Assembly (NCBI GenBank): GCA_964016885.1
Contig: OZ024743.1
Location: 77,066,730 to 77,130,729 of the forward strand
Reading direction: 5' to 3'
Length of the DNA stretch: 64,000 bases
Origin: Eledone cirrhosa
Taxonomy: Eukaryota > Mollusca > Cephalopoda > Octopoda > Eledonidae
This document shows positions 11,101 to 21,640 of this stretch, piece by piece. The notes below the pieces were generated by a model, which was not told the DNA's origin, made no database searches, and saw only the letters and a program-made list of their open reading frames with translations. Position 1 is the first letter of the stretch. The number at the start of each line of letters is the position of its first letter. The position numbers and the translations under genes were made by a program.

Positions 11101-13116
11101 TGAATGTATTTCTATTTCTTGACACAGTGAAAAAGGTTGTGAAAATATCTTTCGAAATGATCAATAATCAACTTTTTATGTATATAAAAGGCAGCCAGTC
11201 CACACTGTAAAGTGGTCATGTAGGTGCCACAATAGAAGGCACCCAGCCCATACTTTACAGTGTGGACTGGCTGCCTTTTTGCAATGACCCATCTGAGAGG
11301 TTAGCAGTTCTGGTCAAGTATGCTTCAGCTTGTTCCTGTGGGAAGTCGGGTCTTCTGTATTACTGTGTGACACCAGAGGTCACGGTCGTGTGTCTTCGCT
11401 CTTGTCATATGACACAATAGTTAGAGAGATAGAGATTGGTGAGCCAGACTAAGGCGTCATTTGTAGTATTATGGATTGCCGCCAGGGAAAATGTCTGGTG
11501 GGGGCAATCCTGAACAACATGCAGTACTGTCAGGTCAGTTATAATAGGAAAGATAGATGGAAGAAGGCAAGATGTGCTGAGCCAGTAATAGAGATGAAGG
11601 GCTGATCATGAACAGCCAAGGGGTCACTTATGATATCACTGTTTTGTATGGGTTGTTTGTTGTTTATAAAATTGTAATAAAATCATGAGAGACTCATCAT
11701 TTTATGTCATTTTTCTTTGCTGAATAATTTTCCAATTATGTGGTTTTGGGTTTTTCAAACCAATATCAGTTAAAATATATTGCAAACATTATTAACCTTT
11801 TCATTACCTTATTTCTAATGAAACACACTGCTTATGATTTTGAAAATAATAAAGAATTTGGAAGGATTTAATGATATTAATTTTCTGGTTATTAAGTTGG
11901 TGTTTGGAAGATAACTTAACCCTTTCATGACAGCATTTCTAATGAAATACACTCTATTTTAATTAGTTAATGAAGGATTTTGAGGGATTTACTAAAATTA
12001 TTTTGTTACTAAGATAGTAATTTAATGTAAGGTTCGTATATAAAATTATGTTGGAAGATTTTAATTTAAATTGGACATCTTTAAAATGGGTGGTTTTAAA
12101 GTGATTAATAAATAATTGTTTCTACGTTAGGCACAAGGCCAGCAATAACCCAGTGCATTACTGGTACTTTATTTTATCGACCCCGTAAGGATGAAAGGCA
12201 AAGTCAACCTCGGCGGGATTTGAACTCAGACCGTAAAGGGATGTAACTATGCTGGAAAGCATAGCGTCCGACCCTCTACCGATACTGCCAATCCACCACC
12301 AATGATTAATAAATAATACCTCTTAGAAGAGATGTTTGGTTGCATAAATTAGATTTTTAACTTAGTTCATAGAATAAAAAAGAAAAAAGTTAATTTTTGC
12401 TAATCTAAGTTGCATGATATTTTGTAGGTGAACACTGGTGGATCTTTTAATGTAATCAGGCTTGCTGTTGGTTTGATGGGTAAAAATGAACCAAATGCTG
12501 ATGGCCAAAGAGGCATTGTTATAAATACAGCTAGTGTTGCTGCCTATGATGGGCAAATGGGCCAGGTTGCTTATTCAGCCAGCAAGTCAGCAATTGCTGG
12601 TATGACGTTACCTCTTGCAAGAGATCTTTCTTCTCAAGGAATTCGCTGTATGACTATTGCTCCAGGTAAGTTATATATTATTATTATCTCACCTTTATAG
12701 TCAGGCTTTCATCGCCATTATCTATAGTGATCAACTGTTATTAGTTATTTTCTGCATTTGGGACTCTCACATTAAATAAATTTTCCTATTTTTTGTTTAA
12801 CTATATTTTTCTAAGATTCCTTATCTTACCCCAGAATATTTTTGTGGAGTCTTTTTCTTCCTTTAAGTTTCACATATATTTCTTTCTTTCTTTTTCTATA
12901 ATTCTGATTTGTTTTGTTTTTTTAGGTCTTTTTGATACTCCTTTGTTGGCATCACTGCCTGAGAAAGTGAGGAAATATTTAGCATCTACTGTACCATTTC
13001 CTAGCAGACTTGGTGATCCTGATGAATATGCTCAGCTCGTACAGTCAATTATTGAAAATCCAATGTTGAATGGAGAAGTAATACGTATTGATGGATCTCT
13101 ACGAATGATGCCTTGA
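2154..13116 (+). CDS. HSD17B10: HSD17B10, mitochondrial 3-hydroxyacyl-CoA dehydrogenase type 2 (five coding exons)
   Basis: Coding exons are 2154-2177, 4660-4824, 10930-11094, 12428-12665 and 12926-13116. All junctions are GT-AG and keep frame, giving 260 aa against 261 in human. This is an NAD-dependent short-chain dehydrogenase. In animals it oxidises 3-hydroxyacyl-CoA in isoleucine and branched fatty-acid breakdown, acts on steroids, and is a subunit of mitochondrial RNase P. Visible motifs are the cofactor loop TGGASGLG (residues 15-22), NCAG (89-92), and catalytic Ser154, Tyr167 and Lys171 in YSASK. The C-terminal half ([18 protein letters not shown]) follows the animal orthologue closely. 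I chose the start because MSAKIALK ends exactly at AAG|GTAAAC and joins GLVGLVTGG in phase 0, as MAAACRSVK does in human; -3 is A. The exon 1 assignment is an inference from this fit; exons 2-5 are certain. Intron 2 (6.1 kb) holds a large minisatellite. Confidence 0.95.
2178..4077. other. HSD17B10 intron 1, first 1.9 kb, no feature recognised
   Basis: AT-rich intron. Short reading frames on both strands (for example 3842-4024 plus and 3153-3371 minus) resemble nothing I know and have no splice or codon support. Confidence 0.5.
4078..4471. mobile_element. MITE, family B, TTAA-flanked
   Basis: Begins TTAACCCTTTCATTAC and ends AAATGGGTTAA, so CCC/GGG termini sit inside a TTAA on each side, as in piggyBac-type elements. 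Related copies are at 5233-5466, 11792-12100 and, with a degraded right end, 48834-49195. No transposase is seen. Confidence 0.6.
4923..5045. mobile_element. mariner-type MITE end joined to type L LINE fragment
   Basis: GAGGGGGTGCTGAAAAGTTCC at 4924 matches the terminal repeat of the element at 32251-32459. It breaks off into a minus-strand type L fragment (TTCGGAGGAACCCCATTTCG) matching the end of the copy at 48278-48655. Confidence 0.6.
5233..5466. mobile_element. MITE, family B, TTAA-flanked
   Basis: Starts TTAACCCTGTGATGACC and ends CTAAAGGGTTAA. The interior (TTCTAATGAAATACAC, then TTATATTGGAAGATTTTAAT) matches 11916-12100. HSD17B10 intron 2. Confidence 0.65.
5620..8256. repeat. 45-bp minisatellite, about 58 copies, in HSD17B10 intron 2
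   Basis: The unit runs from one ACTGGAGATCTAGG to the next in 45 bases and ends CCCCTACCAAACAGT. Variants combine into higher-order units: a 90-bp dimer with GGACATCTAG starts at 7531, 7621 and 7711, and a CTAACAATCA variant recurs at 7881, 7971 and 8106 (90 and 135 bases apart). Because 45 is divisible by three and stops are rare, reading frames up to 250 codons are open on both strands (plus 7107-7859, minus 7089-7841). These are consequences of periodicity. Truncated units occur at 6220-6300 and near 6400 and 6715. Confidence 0.97.
8450..8885 (+). mobile_element. LINE 3' fragment, type R, with (GATGAT) tail
   Basis: AAGACAATGTCACTGGA at 8473, TCTACAGTCAGTAGGCACCT, CACTGTAAAGTGGTC, GGAAGGGCATCCAG and a terminal ACGATGATGATGA follow the same order as at 34740-35200. 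A minus-strand tail piece follows at 8945-8992. Confidence 0.75.
9221..9284. repeat. (CA)n-rich microsatellite
   Basis: Interrupted CA repeats with CACACATGGGCACACATGCA-like spacers. Confidence 0.85.
9300..9668 (+). mobile_element. LINE 3' fragment, type R, with (GATGAT) tail
   Basis: Same 3' end series: CTACAGTCAGTAGGCCCCTC, AATGTGGTTGGTTTTAGGAAG, GGGCATCCAACTGTAGAAAA, and ACGATGATGATG at the end. Confidence 0.75.
9737..10095 (+). pseudogene. Helitron helicase C-terminal remnant
   Basis: Translation from 9737 reads [20 protein letters not shown], then [20 protein letters not shown] and [20 protein letters not shown]. These are the late motifs of the PIF1-type helicase of Rep/helicase Helitrons. 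After a stop, QLYVGCS and NLHILYM, the final helicase motif, appear in another frame. No Rep domain or helicase motif I is present, so this is a decayed tail. It lies in HSD17B10 intron 2, sense orientation. Confidence 0.8.
10585..10692 (+). mobile_element. LINE 3' tail, type R variant
   Basis: TCTGGGAGATGAGTAACC, CAGTACTAATTTGGTCTATG, CTGTCCAACCC and GCGGACATTAAAACGATGAT. The last segment is the uninterrupted form of the site carrying a MITE at 37181. Confidence 0.7.
11186..11408. mobile_element. two opposed LINE tail pieces forming a hairpin, then minus-strand LINE 3' fragment
   Basis: 11186-11212 and 11253-11279 are perfect 27-base inverted arms with a 40-base loop. The right arm continues as a minus-strand type R fragment (TTCTGTATTACTGTGTGACA, GAGGTCACGGTCGTGTGTC). 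HSD17B10 intron 3. Confidence 0.85.
11792..12100. mobile_element. two overlapping or nested partial family B MITEs
   Basis: TTAACCTTTTCATTACC at 11792 and TTAACCCTTTCATGACAGC at 11916 each start a family B copy. The second interior matches 5233-5466. The right ends are not clean. Confidence 0.55.
12114..12300 (-). mobile_element. tRNA-derived SINE, family A, near full length
   Basis: On the minus strand: GGTGGTGGATTGGCAGTATC head, the promoter-box region around GTTCAAATCCCGCC, body GGTTGACTTTGCCTTTCATC and tail CTTGTGCCTAACGTAGAAAC. HSD17B10 intron 3, 128 bases before exon 4. Confidence 0.9.
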
Positions 13117-13550
13117 ATGTTTTAGTTGTCAAGATCCCACTTCACAAATATAGTTGTTTGACCAGGAAGAAAACATCCTTGACAATGTTTCCTTCATTCA
13201 TGTTTAGCTTAATTACGAGTTAAAATCAGTTTAAATTATTTTGAAATAGAAGTGGTTGATTTTTTTTTCCCCCCTGTTGATTAAAAACTTTCAAAAAATG
13301 TAAAACTAAAATACAGAGGTGGGAGGTGATTAAGTTGTTACTAGTGACTGGAACTTTAGATAACAACTTTCTAATCTGCCGTGCACATCTATGCAAGCAT
13401 GCATATAAACACACCGACAACACACATTCGGGTTAACTATATACAATATTTCCTTCCTTTATTTAGATCAACTGAAGATTTATTTTTTAATTATTCTTTA
13501 CAATGTTAAAACAACTATTCCACACTCCAATATTATTTACAATGTATTCA

Positions 13551-13556
13551 AATAAA
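13551..13556 (+). terminator. candidate poly(A) signal of HSD17B10
   Basis: AATAAA lies 435 bases after the HSD17B10 stop codon, in AT-rich unique sequence before the first downstream repeat. It would give a 3' UTR of about 450 bases. It is the first canonical hexamer I see after the stop; position is the only support. Confidence 0.45.
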
Positions 13557-13560
13557 GAAT

Positions 13561-13921
13561 TTATATTAATAGTTAGGGGTTTGCTTTTTAATTAGTATTA
13601 ATTTGAAAGTGATCACTGCCAAATAAAATATAAGTTAATAGGTTAATCTTATTGATTATAATTTTCTGAATTAACCCCATCTTCAGAGTGTATGGTTACA
13701 ATATTTGAAACTACTACAGTTTGATCTTGCTCGTTGACAGATAATCCTGGGTAAAGGTTTCTAGTTTAAATCCAGTCTGCTGTTAATGTAACACCCAGGA
13801 ATAATAAGATCTCTGCTGACAATCAAAGAACAAACCAAATATAGTATAGATATATTCTAAATACAATGTACGAAACTGAATTGTTGGGTTTTTTAAGTGC
13901 TGAAAATATATATATATATAT
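13561..13921. other. intergenic, nothing recognised
   Basis: AT-rich sequence after the HSD17B10 poly(A) candidate, ending in (TA)n. Confidence 0.4.
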
Positions 13922-14147
13922 AAGTATAAAGAAAATGCTCAAGTGCAGAAATGCTATAAAGATATCTTATAAAATAGGGTGAAGAACCTTAAAAGACAGC
14001 AAAAGAGGTTGCCACCAGCTGCTATGAGGGATTGAACCCCATATCTTCCAGATACCAGCAGCCGATGGCAACTTTTTTTCCATCTTATAACCTATTTTAT
14101 AAGTTAACTTTATAACATTTCTGCATTTGAGCACTTTCTTCATACTT
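13922..14147. repeat. foldback element with about 57-base arms
   Basis: AAGTATAAAGAAAATGCTCA at 13922 pairs with TGAGCACTTTCTTCATACTT ending 14147, and the arms run inward to AAAATAGG / CCTATTTT. A second inner inverted pair (GTTGCCACCAGCTGCT and AGCAGCCGATGGCAAC) surrounds GGGATTGAACCCC. The element is bounded by AT-rich sequence. Confidence 0.8.
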
Positions 14148-14357
14148 ATATATTTTAAATATACATTCTAGATATGAATTTAACTGTCTGAAAAATGAAA
14201 ACTTTATTAACATCAAAGATTTCTGACTGGTTGTGATACTCAGCTAAATTCAGTTTACTTACATTCTAATATTTATGATAAAGACATAAATATCACTTAA
14301 ACTTGTTCACTTTCCCTATGAATTTGTGGCTTAATGTCCAAATAAGGCTCTTCTTTT

Positions 14358-14520
14358 TAGCCCACTTATTCCTGAGAGAGGCGTGGGGGCAGAGTCCTCA
14401 AACACTCCTTCAAGCAGGTCCTGTCAGAGGAAACTGTCTCCAAATAGTCCGGCTGGATCCCCAAGCTTGACCAGCTGAGCTCATGGATGTTATCCAACCA
14501 TCTTGCTCGGGGTCTACTTA
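14358..14520 (-). mobile_element. LINE 3' fragment, type L
   Basis: TTATTCCTGAGAGAGGCGTG, GCTGGATCCCCAAGC and CATGGATGTTATCCAACCAT match the copies at 48278 and 52780. Confidence 0.75.
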
Positions 14521-14557
14521 ACTACATTCATTTCTTTTTATTCCAATGTCTGCTGAA

Positions 14558-14625
14558 TATGTGTGTCTGTAAAACAGACACACATATAAACAATATGTGT
14601 GTCTGTTTTACATATACTGCAAATC
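14558..14625. repeat. small perfect hairpin plus repeat of one arm
   Basis: ATGTGTGTCTGT and ACAGACACACAT flank a 3-base AAA loop. After ATAAACAAT the left arm recurs and runs into TTTACATAT. Confidence 0.8.
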
Positions 14626-15040
14626 ATTCTATACTGAAGCTGAATTGTGTTCTAAATGTTTTTCATGTATTCTTTGCATGCGACACCTATAAGACAAACT
14701 GACCAGATGGTTTTTTGATTTGGAAGTTTAAAATATCAAAGGATTGAATCATGGTAATCCTCGTCATTTTGCACAATCTACGATCTAACAGCAATAAAAA
14801 CATTTCTCTGGCAATGGCAGCATTAAAAAATGTAACAAATGGCAACAATATTTCTTTTAGTTCAGTTAAATATTAAAACTTCTAAAAGGGATTAGAATAC
14901 TTTTGACTTGTGGCTGATTTCTTGATATTAGTCAATATATATATATATGTTACCGGCAGACAATAAAAGGAAAGTTTATATTTTTGTTTAAATTCATCAT
15001 TGTTAATTTACTATTTCTGTATATATCTAAAAGTCTGTCT
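14626..15040. other. intergenic, nothing recognised
   Basis: AT-rich sequence with a short (AT)n at 14936-14949. No gene seen. Confidence 0.4.
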
Positions 15041-15049
15041 CGAGCTCGC

Positions 15050-15302
15050 AGGCTCATCAGCCTGGTGCTTATTCTAGATTCCATGGTGTAAAGTGACTGA
15101 GTGTATAAGACTTCCCCCTGGACAGGACACTAGTCCATCGTAGGGTTAAAACCCCAGCTATTGATGGTACTCATTTACAGCTGGAGCAATGTGAAATGAA
15201 GTGTTTTGCTCAAGAACACAACATGCAACCCAGCCCAGGAATCGAACCTACAACATTATGATCGTAAGTCCAACACCCTTACCACTAGGCCACTCACATG
15301 CA
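15050..15302 (+). mobile_element. tRNA-like SINE, family B, near full length
   Basis: CTGGACAGGACACTAGTCCA, GGAGCAATGTGAAATGAAGT, TTGCTCAAGAACACAACATG, a B-box-like GGAATCGAACC, then CTTACCACTAGGCCACTCA. Partial copies are at 42755, 47315 and 53551, and the 62-bp array at 38990 is made from its middle. Confidence 0.75.
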
Positions 15303-15403
15303 CTTTCTGTGTATATATATATATAGAGAAAAGTTTGCAACATGTGGAGAGGGCCGTGCTGAGAACAACCCATGCAAAAGTGGATGTAAAAACAATGACG
15401 ACG

Positions 15404-16663
15404 ATGACTGGTATTTGTGTTATACTAATGCTGGATGACTCTAGCTAGGATTGGTGAAACTCAGGAACTAGTCAACCAAAATATATAATGACTGGTATTT
15501 GTGTTTTACTAATGCTGGATGACTCTAGCTAGGATTGGTGAAACTCAGGAACTAGTCAACCAAAATATATAATGACTGGTATTTGTGTTTTACTAATGCT
15601 GGATGACTCTAGCTAGGATTGGTGAAACTCAGGAACTAGTCAACCAAAATATATAATGACTGGTATTTGTGTTTTACTAATGCTGGATGACTCTAGCTAG
15701 GATTGGTGAAACTCAGGAACTAGTCAACCAAAATATATAATGACTGGTATTTGTGTTTTACTAATGCTGGATGACTCTAGCTAGGATTGGTGAAACTCAG
15801 GAACTAGTCAACCAAAATATATAATGACTGGTATTTGTGTTTTACTAATGCTGGATGACTTTAGCTAGGATTGGTGAAACTCAGGAACTAGTCAACCAAA
15901 ATATATAATGACTGGTATTTGTGTTTTACTAATGCTGGATGACTCTAGCTAGGATTGGTGAAACTCAGGAACTAGTCAACCAAAATATATAATGACTGGT
16001 ATTTGTGTTTTACTAATGCTGGATGACTCTAGCTAGGATTGGTGAAACTCAGGAACTAGTCAACCAAAATATATAATGACTGGTATTTGTGTTTTACTAA
16101 TGCTGGATGACTCTAGCTAGGATTGGTGAAACTCAAGAACTAGTCAACCAAAATATATAATGACTGGTATTTGTGTTTTACTAATGCTGGATGACTCTAG
16201 CTAGGATTGGTGAAACTCAGGAACTAGTCAACCAAAATATATAATGACTGGTATTTGTGTTTTACTAATGCTGGATGACTCTAGCTAGGATTGGTGAAAC
16301 TCAGGAACTAGTCAACCAAAATATATAATGACTGGTATTTGTGTTTTACTAATGCTGGATGACTCTAGCTAGGATTGGTGAAACTCAAGAACTAGTCAAC
16401 CAAAATATATAATGACTGGTATTTGTGTTTTACTAATGCTGGATGACTCTAGCTAGGATTGGTGAAACTCAGGAACTAGTCAACCAAAATATATAATGAC
16501 TGGTATTTGTGTTTTACTAATGCTGGATGACTCTAGCTAGGATTGGTGAAACTCAGGAACTAGTCAACCAAAATATATAATGACTGGTATTTGTGTTTTA
16601 CTAATGCTGGATGACTCTAGCTAGGATTGGTGAAACTCAGGAACTAGTCAACCAAAATATATA
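15404..16663. repeat. 84-bp satellite, 15 copies, very homogeneous
   Basis: Units start ATGACTGGTATTTGTG exactly every 84 bases from 15404 to 16580. Most copies look identical; differences are single bases, such as GTGTTATAC in copy 1, ACTTTAGC near 15860 and CTCAAGAAC at 16131 and 16383. The last pair is 252 bases apart (three units), showing block duplication. The array runs directly into a family A SINE. Confidence 0.98.
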
Positions 16664-16664
16664 A

Positions 16665-16834
16665 TTGTTTCTACTTTTGGCACAAGGCCAGCAACTATCC
16701 CAGTGTATTACTGGTACTTTATTTTATTGACCCCTTAAGGATGAAAGGCAAAATTAACCTCGGCGGGTTTTGAACTCGGGACGTAACTGTGCTGCAAAGC
16801 ATGGCGTCCGACCCTCCACCGATACTGCCAATCC
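16665..16834 (-). mobile_element. SINE family A at the junction of two arrays
   Basis: TTGTTTCTACTTTTGGCACA tail, CTCGGCGGGTTTTGAACTCG body and GCAAAGCATGGCGTCCGACC head. The head then continues as ACTGCCAATCCTCCACCTTA, the first unit of the 34/37-bp array. Confidence 0.9.
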
Positions 16835-19800
16835 TCCACCTTATCTGTCACACTAACCACTCTGCCAACCCTCCACCTTACCTGTTCTAACCACTCTGCC
16901 AACCCTCCGCCTTACCTGTTCTAACCACTCTACCAACCCTCCACCTTATCTGTTATAACCACTCTGCCAACCCTCCACCTTATCTGTTCTAACCACTCTG
17001 CCAACCCTCCACCTTACCTGTTCTAACCACTCTGCCAACCCTCCACCTTACCTGTTCTAACCACTCTACCAACCCTCCACCTTATCTGTTCTAACCACTC
17101 TGCCAACCCTCCACCTTACCTGTTCTAACCACTCTACCAACCCTCCACCTTATCTGTTATAACCACTCTGCCAACCCTCCACCTTACCTGTTCTAACCAC
17201 TCTGCCAACCCTCCACCTTACCTGTTCTAACCACTCTGCCAACCCTCCACCTTACCTGTTCTAACCACTCTGCCAACCCTCCACCTTACCTGTTCTAACC
17301 ACTCTGCCAACCCTCCACCTTACCTGTTCTAACCACTCTGCCAATCCTCCACCTTATCTGTTCTAACCACTCTGCCAATCCTCCACCTTATCCGTCACAC
17401 TAACGACTCTGCCAACCCTCCACCTTATCTGTTCTAACCACTCTGCCAATCCTCCACCTTATCTGTCACACTAACGACTCTGCCAACCCTCCACCTTATC
17501 TGTTATAACCACTCTGCCAACCCTCCACCTTATCTGTTCTAACCACTCTGCCAACCCTCCACCTTACCTGTTCTAACCACTCTGCCAACCCTCCACCTTA
17601 CCTGTTCTAACCACTCTGCCAACCCTCCACCTTACCTGTTCTAACCACTCTACCAACCCTCCACCTTATCTGTTCTAACCACTCTGCCAATCCTCCACCT
17701 TATCTGTTCTAACCACTCTGCCAATCCTCCACCTTATCCGTCACACTAACCACTCTGCCAATCCTCCACCTTATCTGTTCTAACCACTCTGCCAATCCTC
17801 CACCTTATCCGTCACACTAACGACTCTGCCAACCCTCCACCTTATCTGTTCTAACCACTCTGCCAATCCTCCACCTTATCTGTCACACTAACGACTCTGC
17901 CAACCCTCCACCTTATCTGTTCTAACCACTCTGCCAATCCTCCACCTTATCTGTCACACTAACGACTCTGCCAACCCTCCACCTTATCTGTTCTAACCAC
18001 TCTGCCAATCCTCCACCTTATCTGTTCTAACCACTCTGCCAATCCTCCACCTTATCTGTTCTAACCACTCTGCCAACCCTCCACCTTATCTGTCACACTA
18101 ACCACTCTGCCAATCCTCCACCTTATCTGTTCTAACCACTCTGCCAATCCTCCACCTTATCTGTCACACTAACCACTCTGCCAACCCTCCACCTTATCTG
18201 TTCTAACCACTCTGCCAATCCTCCACCTTATCTGTTCTAACCACTCTGCCAATCCTCCACCTTATCTGTTCTAACCACTCTGCCAATCCTCCACCTTATC
18301 TGTCACACTAACCACTCTGCCAACCCTCCACCTTATCTGTTCTAACCACTCTGCCAATCCTCCACCTTATCTGTTCTAACCACTCTGCCAATCCTCCACC
18401 TTATCTGTCACACTAACGACTCTGCCAACCCTCCACCTTACCTGTTCTAACCACTCTGCCAACCCTCCACCTTACCTGTTCTAACCACTCTGCCAACCCT
18501 CCACCTTATCTGTTCTAACCACTCTGCCAATCCTCCACCTTATCCGTCACACTAACGACTCTGCCAACCCTCCACCTTATCTGTTCTAACCACTCTGCCA
18601 ATCCTCCACCTTATCTGTCACACTAACGACTCTGCCAACCCTCCACCTTACCTGTTCTAACCACTCTGCCAACCCTCCACCTTATCTGTTCTAACCACTC
18701 TGCCAATCCTCCACCTTATCTGTCACACTAACGACTCTGCCAACCCTCCACCTTACCTGTTCTAACCACTCTGCCAACCCTCCACCTTATCTGTTCTAAC
18801 CACTCTGCCAATCCTCCACCTTATCTGTCACACTAACCACTCTACCAACCCTCCACCTTATCTGTTCTAACCACTCTGCCAATCCTCCACCTTATCCGTC
18901 ACACTAACGACTCTGCCAACCCTCCACCTTATCTGTTCTAACCACTCTGCCAATCCTCCACCTTATCTGTCACACTAACCACTCTGCCAACCCTCCACCT
19001 TATCTGTTCTAACCACTCTGCCAATCCTCCACCTTATCTGTCACACTAACCACTCTACCAACCCTCCACCTTATCTGTTCTAACCACTCTGCCAATCCTC
19101 CACCTTATCCGTCACACTAACGACTCTGCCAATCCTCCACCTTATCTGTTCTAACCACTCTGCCAATCCTCCACCTTATCTGTCACACTAACCACTCTGC
19201 CAACCCTCCACCTTATCTGTTCTAACCACTCTGCCAATCCTCCACCTTATCTGTTCTAACCACTCTGCCAATCCTCCACCTTATCTGTCACACTAACGAC
19301 TCTGCCAACCCTCCACCTTATCTGTTCTAACCACTCTGCCAATCCTCCACCTTATCTGTCACACTAACCACTCTACCAACCCTCCACCTTATCTGTTCTA
19401 ACCACTCTGCCAATCCTCCACCTTATCTGTTCTAACCACTCTGCCAATCCTCCACCTTATCTGTCACACTAACCACTCTGCCAACCCTCCACCTTATCTG
19501 TTCTAACCACTCTGCCAATCCTCCACCTTATCTGTTCTAACCACTCTGCCAATCCTCCACCTTATCTGTCACACTAACGACTCTGCCAACCCTCCACCTT
19601 ATCTGTTATAACCACTCTGCCAATCCTTCACCTTATCTGTCACACTAACGACTCTGCCAATCCTCCACCTTATCTGTTATAACCACTCTGCCAATCCTCC
19701 ACCTTATCTGTCACACTAACCACTCTGCCAATCCTCCACCTTATCTGTTCTAACCACTCTGCCAATCCTCCACCTTATCTGTTCTAACCACTCTGCCAAT

Positions 19801-21635
19801 CCTCCACCTTATCTGTCACACTAACAACTCTGCCAATCCTCCACCTTATCTGTTATAACCACTCTGCCAATCCTCCACCTTATCTGTCACACTAACGACT
19901 CTGCCAATCCTCCACCTTATCTGTTATAACCACTCTGCCAATCCTCCACCTTATCTGTCACACTAACCACTCTGCCAATCCTCCACCTTATCTGTCACAC
20001 TAACCACTCTGCCAATCCTCCACCTTATCTGTCACACTAACAACTCTGCCAATCCTCCACCTTATCTGTTATAACCACTCTGCCAATCCTCCACCTTATC
20101 TGTCACACTAACGACTCTGCCAATCCTCCACCTTATCTGTTATAACCACTCTGCCAATCCTCCACCTTATCTGTCACACTAACCACTCTGCCAATCCTCC
20201 ACCTTATCTGTTCTAACCACTCTGCCAATCCTCCACCTTATCTGTTATAACCACTCTGCCAATCCTCCACCTTATCTGTCACACTAACGACTCTGCCAAT
20301 CCTCCACCTTATCTGTTATAACCACTCTGCCAACCCTCCACCTTATCTGTTGTTTTAACCACTCTGCCAATCCTCCACCTTATCTGTTGTTCTAACCACT
20401 CTGCCAATCCTCCACCTTATCTGTTGTTCTAACCACTCTGCCAATCCTCCACCTTATCTGTTGTTCTAACCACTCTGCCAATCCTCCACCTTATCTGTTG
20501 TTCTAACCACTCTGCCAACCCTCCACCTTATCTGTTGTTTTAACCACTCTGCCAACCCTCCACCTTATCTGTTGTTCTAACCACTCTGCCAATCCTCCAC
20601 CTTATCTGTTGTTCTAACCACTCTGCCAATCCTCCACCTTATCTGTTGTTCTAACCACTCTGCCAACCCTCCACCTTATCCGTCACACTAACCACTCTGC
20701 CAATCCTCCACCTTATCTGTTCTAACCACTCTGCCAATCCTCCACCTTATCCGTCACACTAACCACTCTGCCAATCCTCCACCTTATCTGTTCTAACCAC
20801 TCTGCCAACCCTCCACCTTATCTGTCACACTAACCACTCTGCCAATCCTCCACCTTATCTGTTCTAACCACTCTGCCAATCCTCCACCTTATCTGTTCTA
20901 ACCACTCTGCCAATCCTCCACCTTATCTGTTCTAACCACTCTGCCAATCCTCCACCTTATCTGTTCTAACCACTCTGCCAATCCTCCACCTTATCTGTTG
21001 TTCTAACCACTCTGCCAATCCTCCACCTTATCTGTTGTTCTAACCACTCTGCCAATCCTCCACCTTATCTGTTGTTCTAACCACTCTGCCAATCCTCCAC
21101 CTTATCTGTTGTTCTAACCACTCTGCCAATCCTCCACCTTATCTGTTGTTCTAACCACTCTGCCAATCCTCCACCTTATCTGTTGTTCTAACCACTCTGC
21201 CAATCCTCCACCTTATCTGTTGTTCTAACCACTCTGCCAATCCTCCACCTTATCCGTCACACTAACCACTCTGCCAATCCTCCACCTTATCTGTTGTTCT
21301 AACCACTCTGCCAATCCTCCACCTTATCTGTTGTTCTAACCACTCTGCCAATCCTCCACCTTATCTGTTGTTCTAACCACTCTGCCAATCCTCCACCTTA
21401 TCTGTTGTTCTAACCACTCTGCCAATCCTCCACCTTATCCGTCACACTAACCACTCTGCCAATCCTCCACCTTATCTGTTCTAACCACTCTGCCAATCCT
21501 CCACCTTATCTGTTCTAACCACTCTGCCAATCCTCCACCTTATCCGTCACACTAACCACTCTGCCAATCCTCCACCTTATCTGTCACACTAACCACTCTG
21601 CCAATCCTCCACCTTATCTATCGTTCTGTCATTCC
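16835..21635. repeat. 34/37-bp minisatellite derived from a SINE head, about 135 copies
   Basis: The core ACCACTCTGCCAATCCTCCA is constant. The linker is CTTATCTGTTCTA (34-bp unit), CTTATCTGTCACACTA or CTTATCTGTTGTTCTA (both 37-bp). Types are interleaved, with 71-bp 34+37 dimers prominent around 19600-20340 and runs of the TTGTT type at 20340-20660 and 20990-21420. Read on the minus strand each unit is GGTGGAGGATTGGCAG, which aligns with the 5' head of SINE family A, followed by AGTGGTTAG. TGGCAGAGTGG fits the Pol III A-box consensus. No reading frame of note. Confidence 0.97.
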
Positions 21636-21640
21636 ACCTT

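Noticed and set aside
15404..21635. Regular repeats that could suggest a CRISPR array or telomere
   Set aside because: No unique spacers of constant length, no cas genes, eukaryotic setting, and no TTAGGG.
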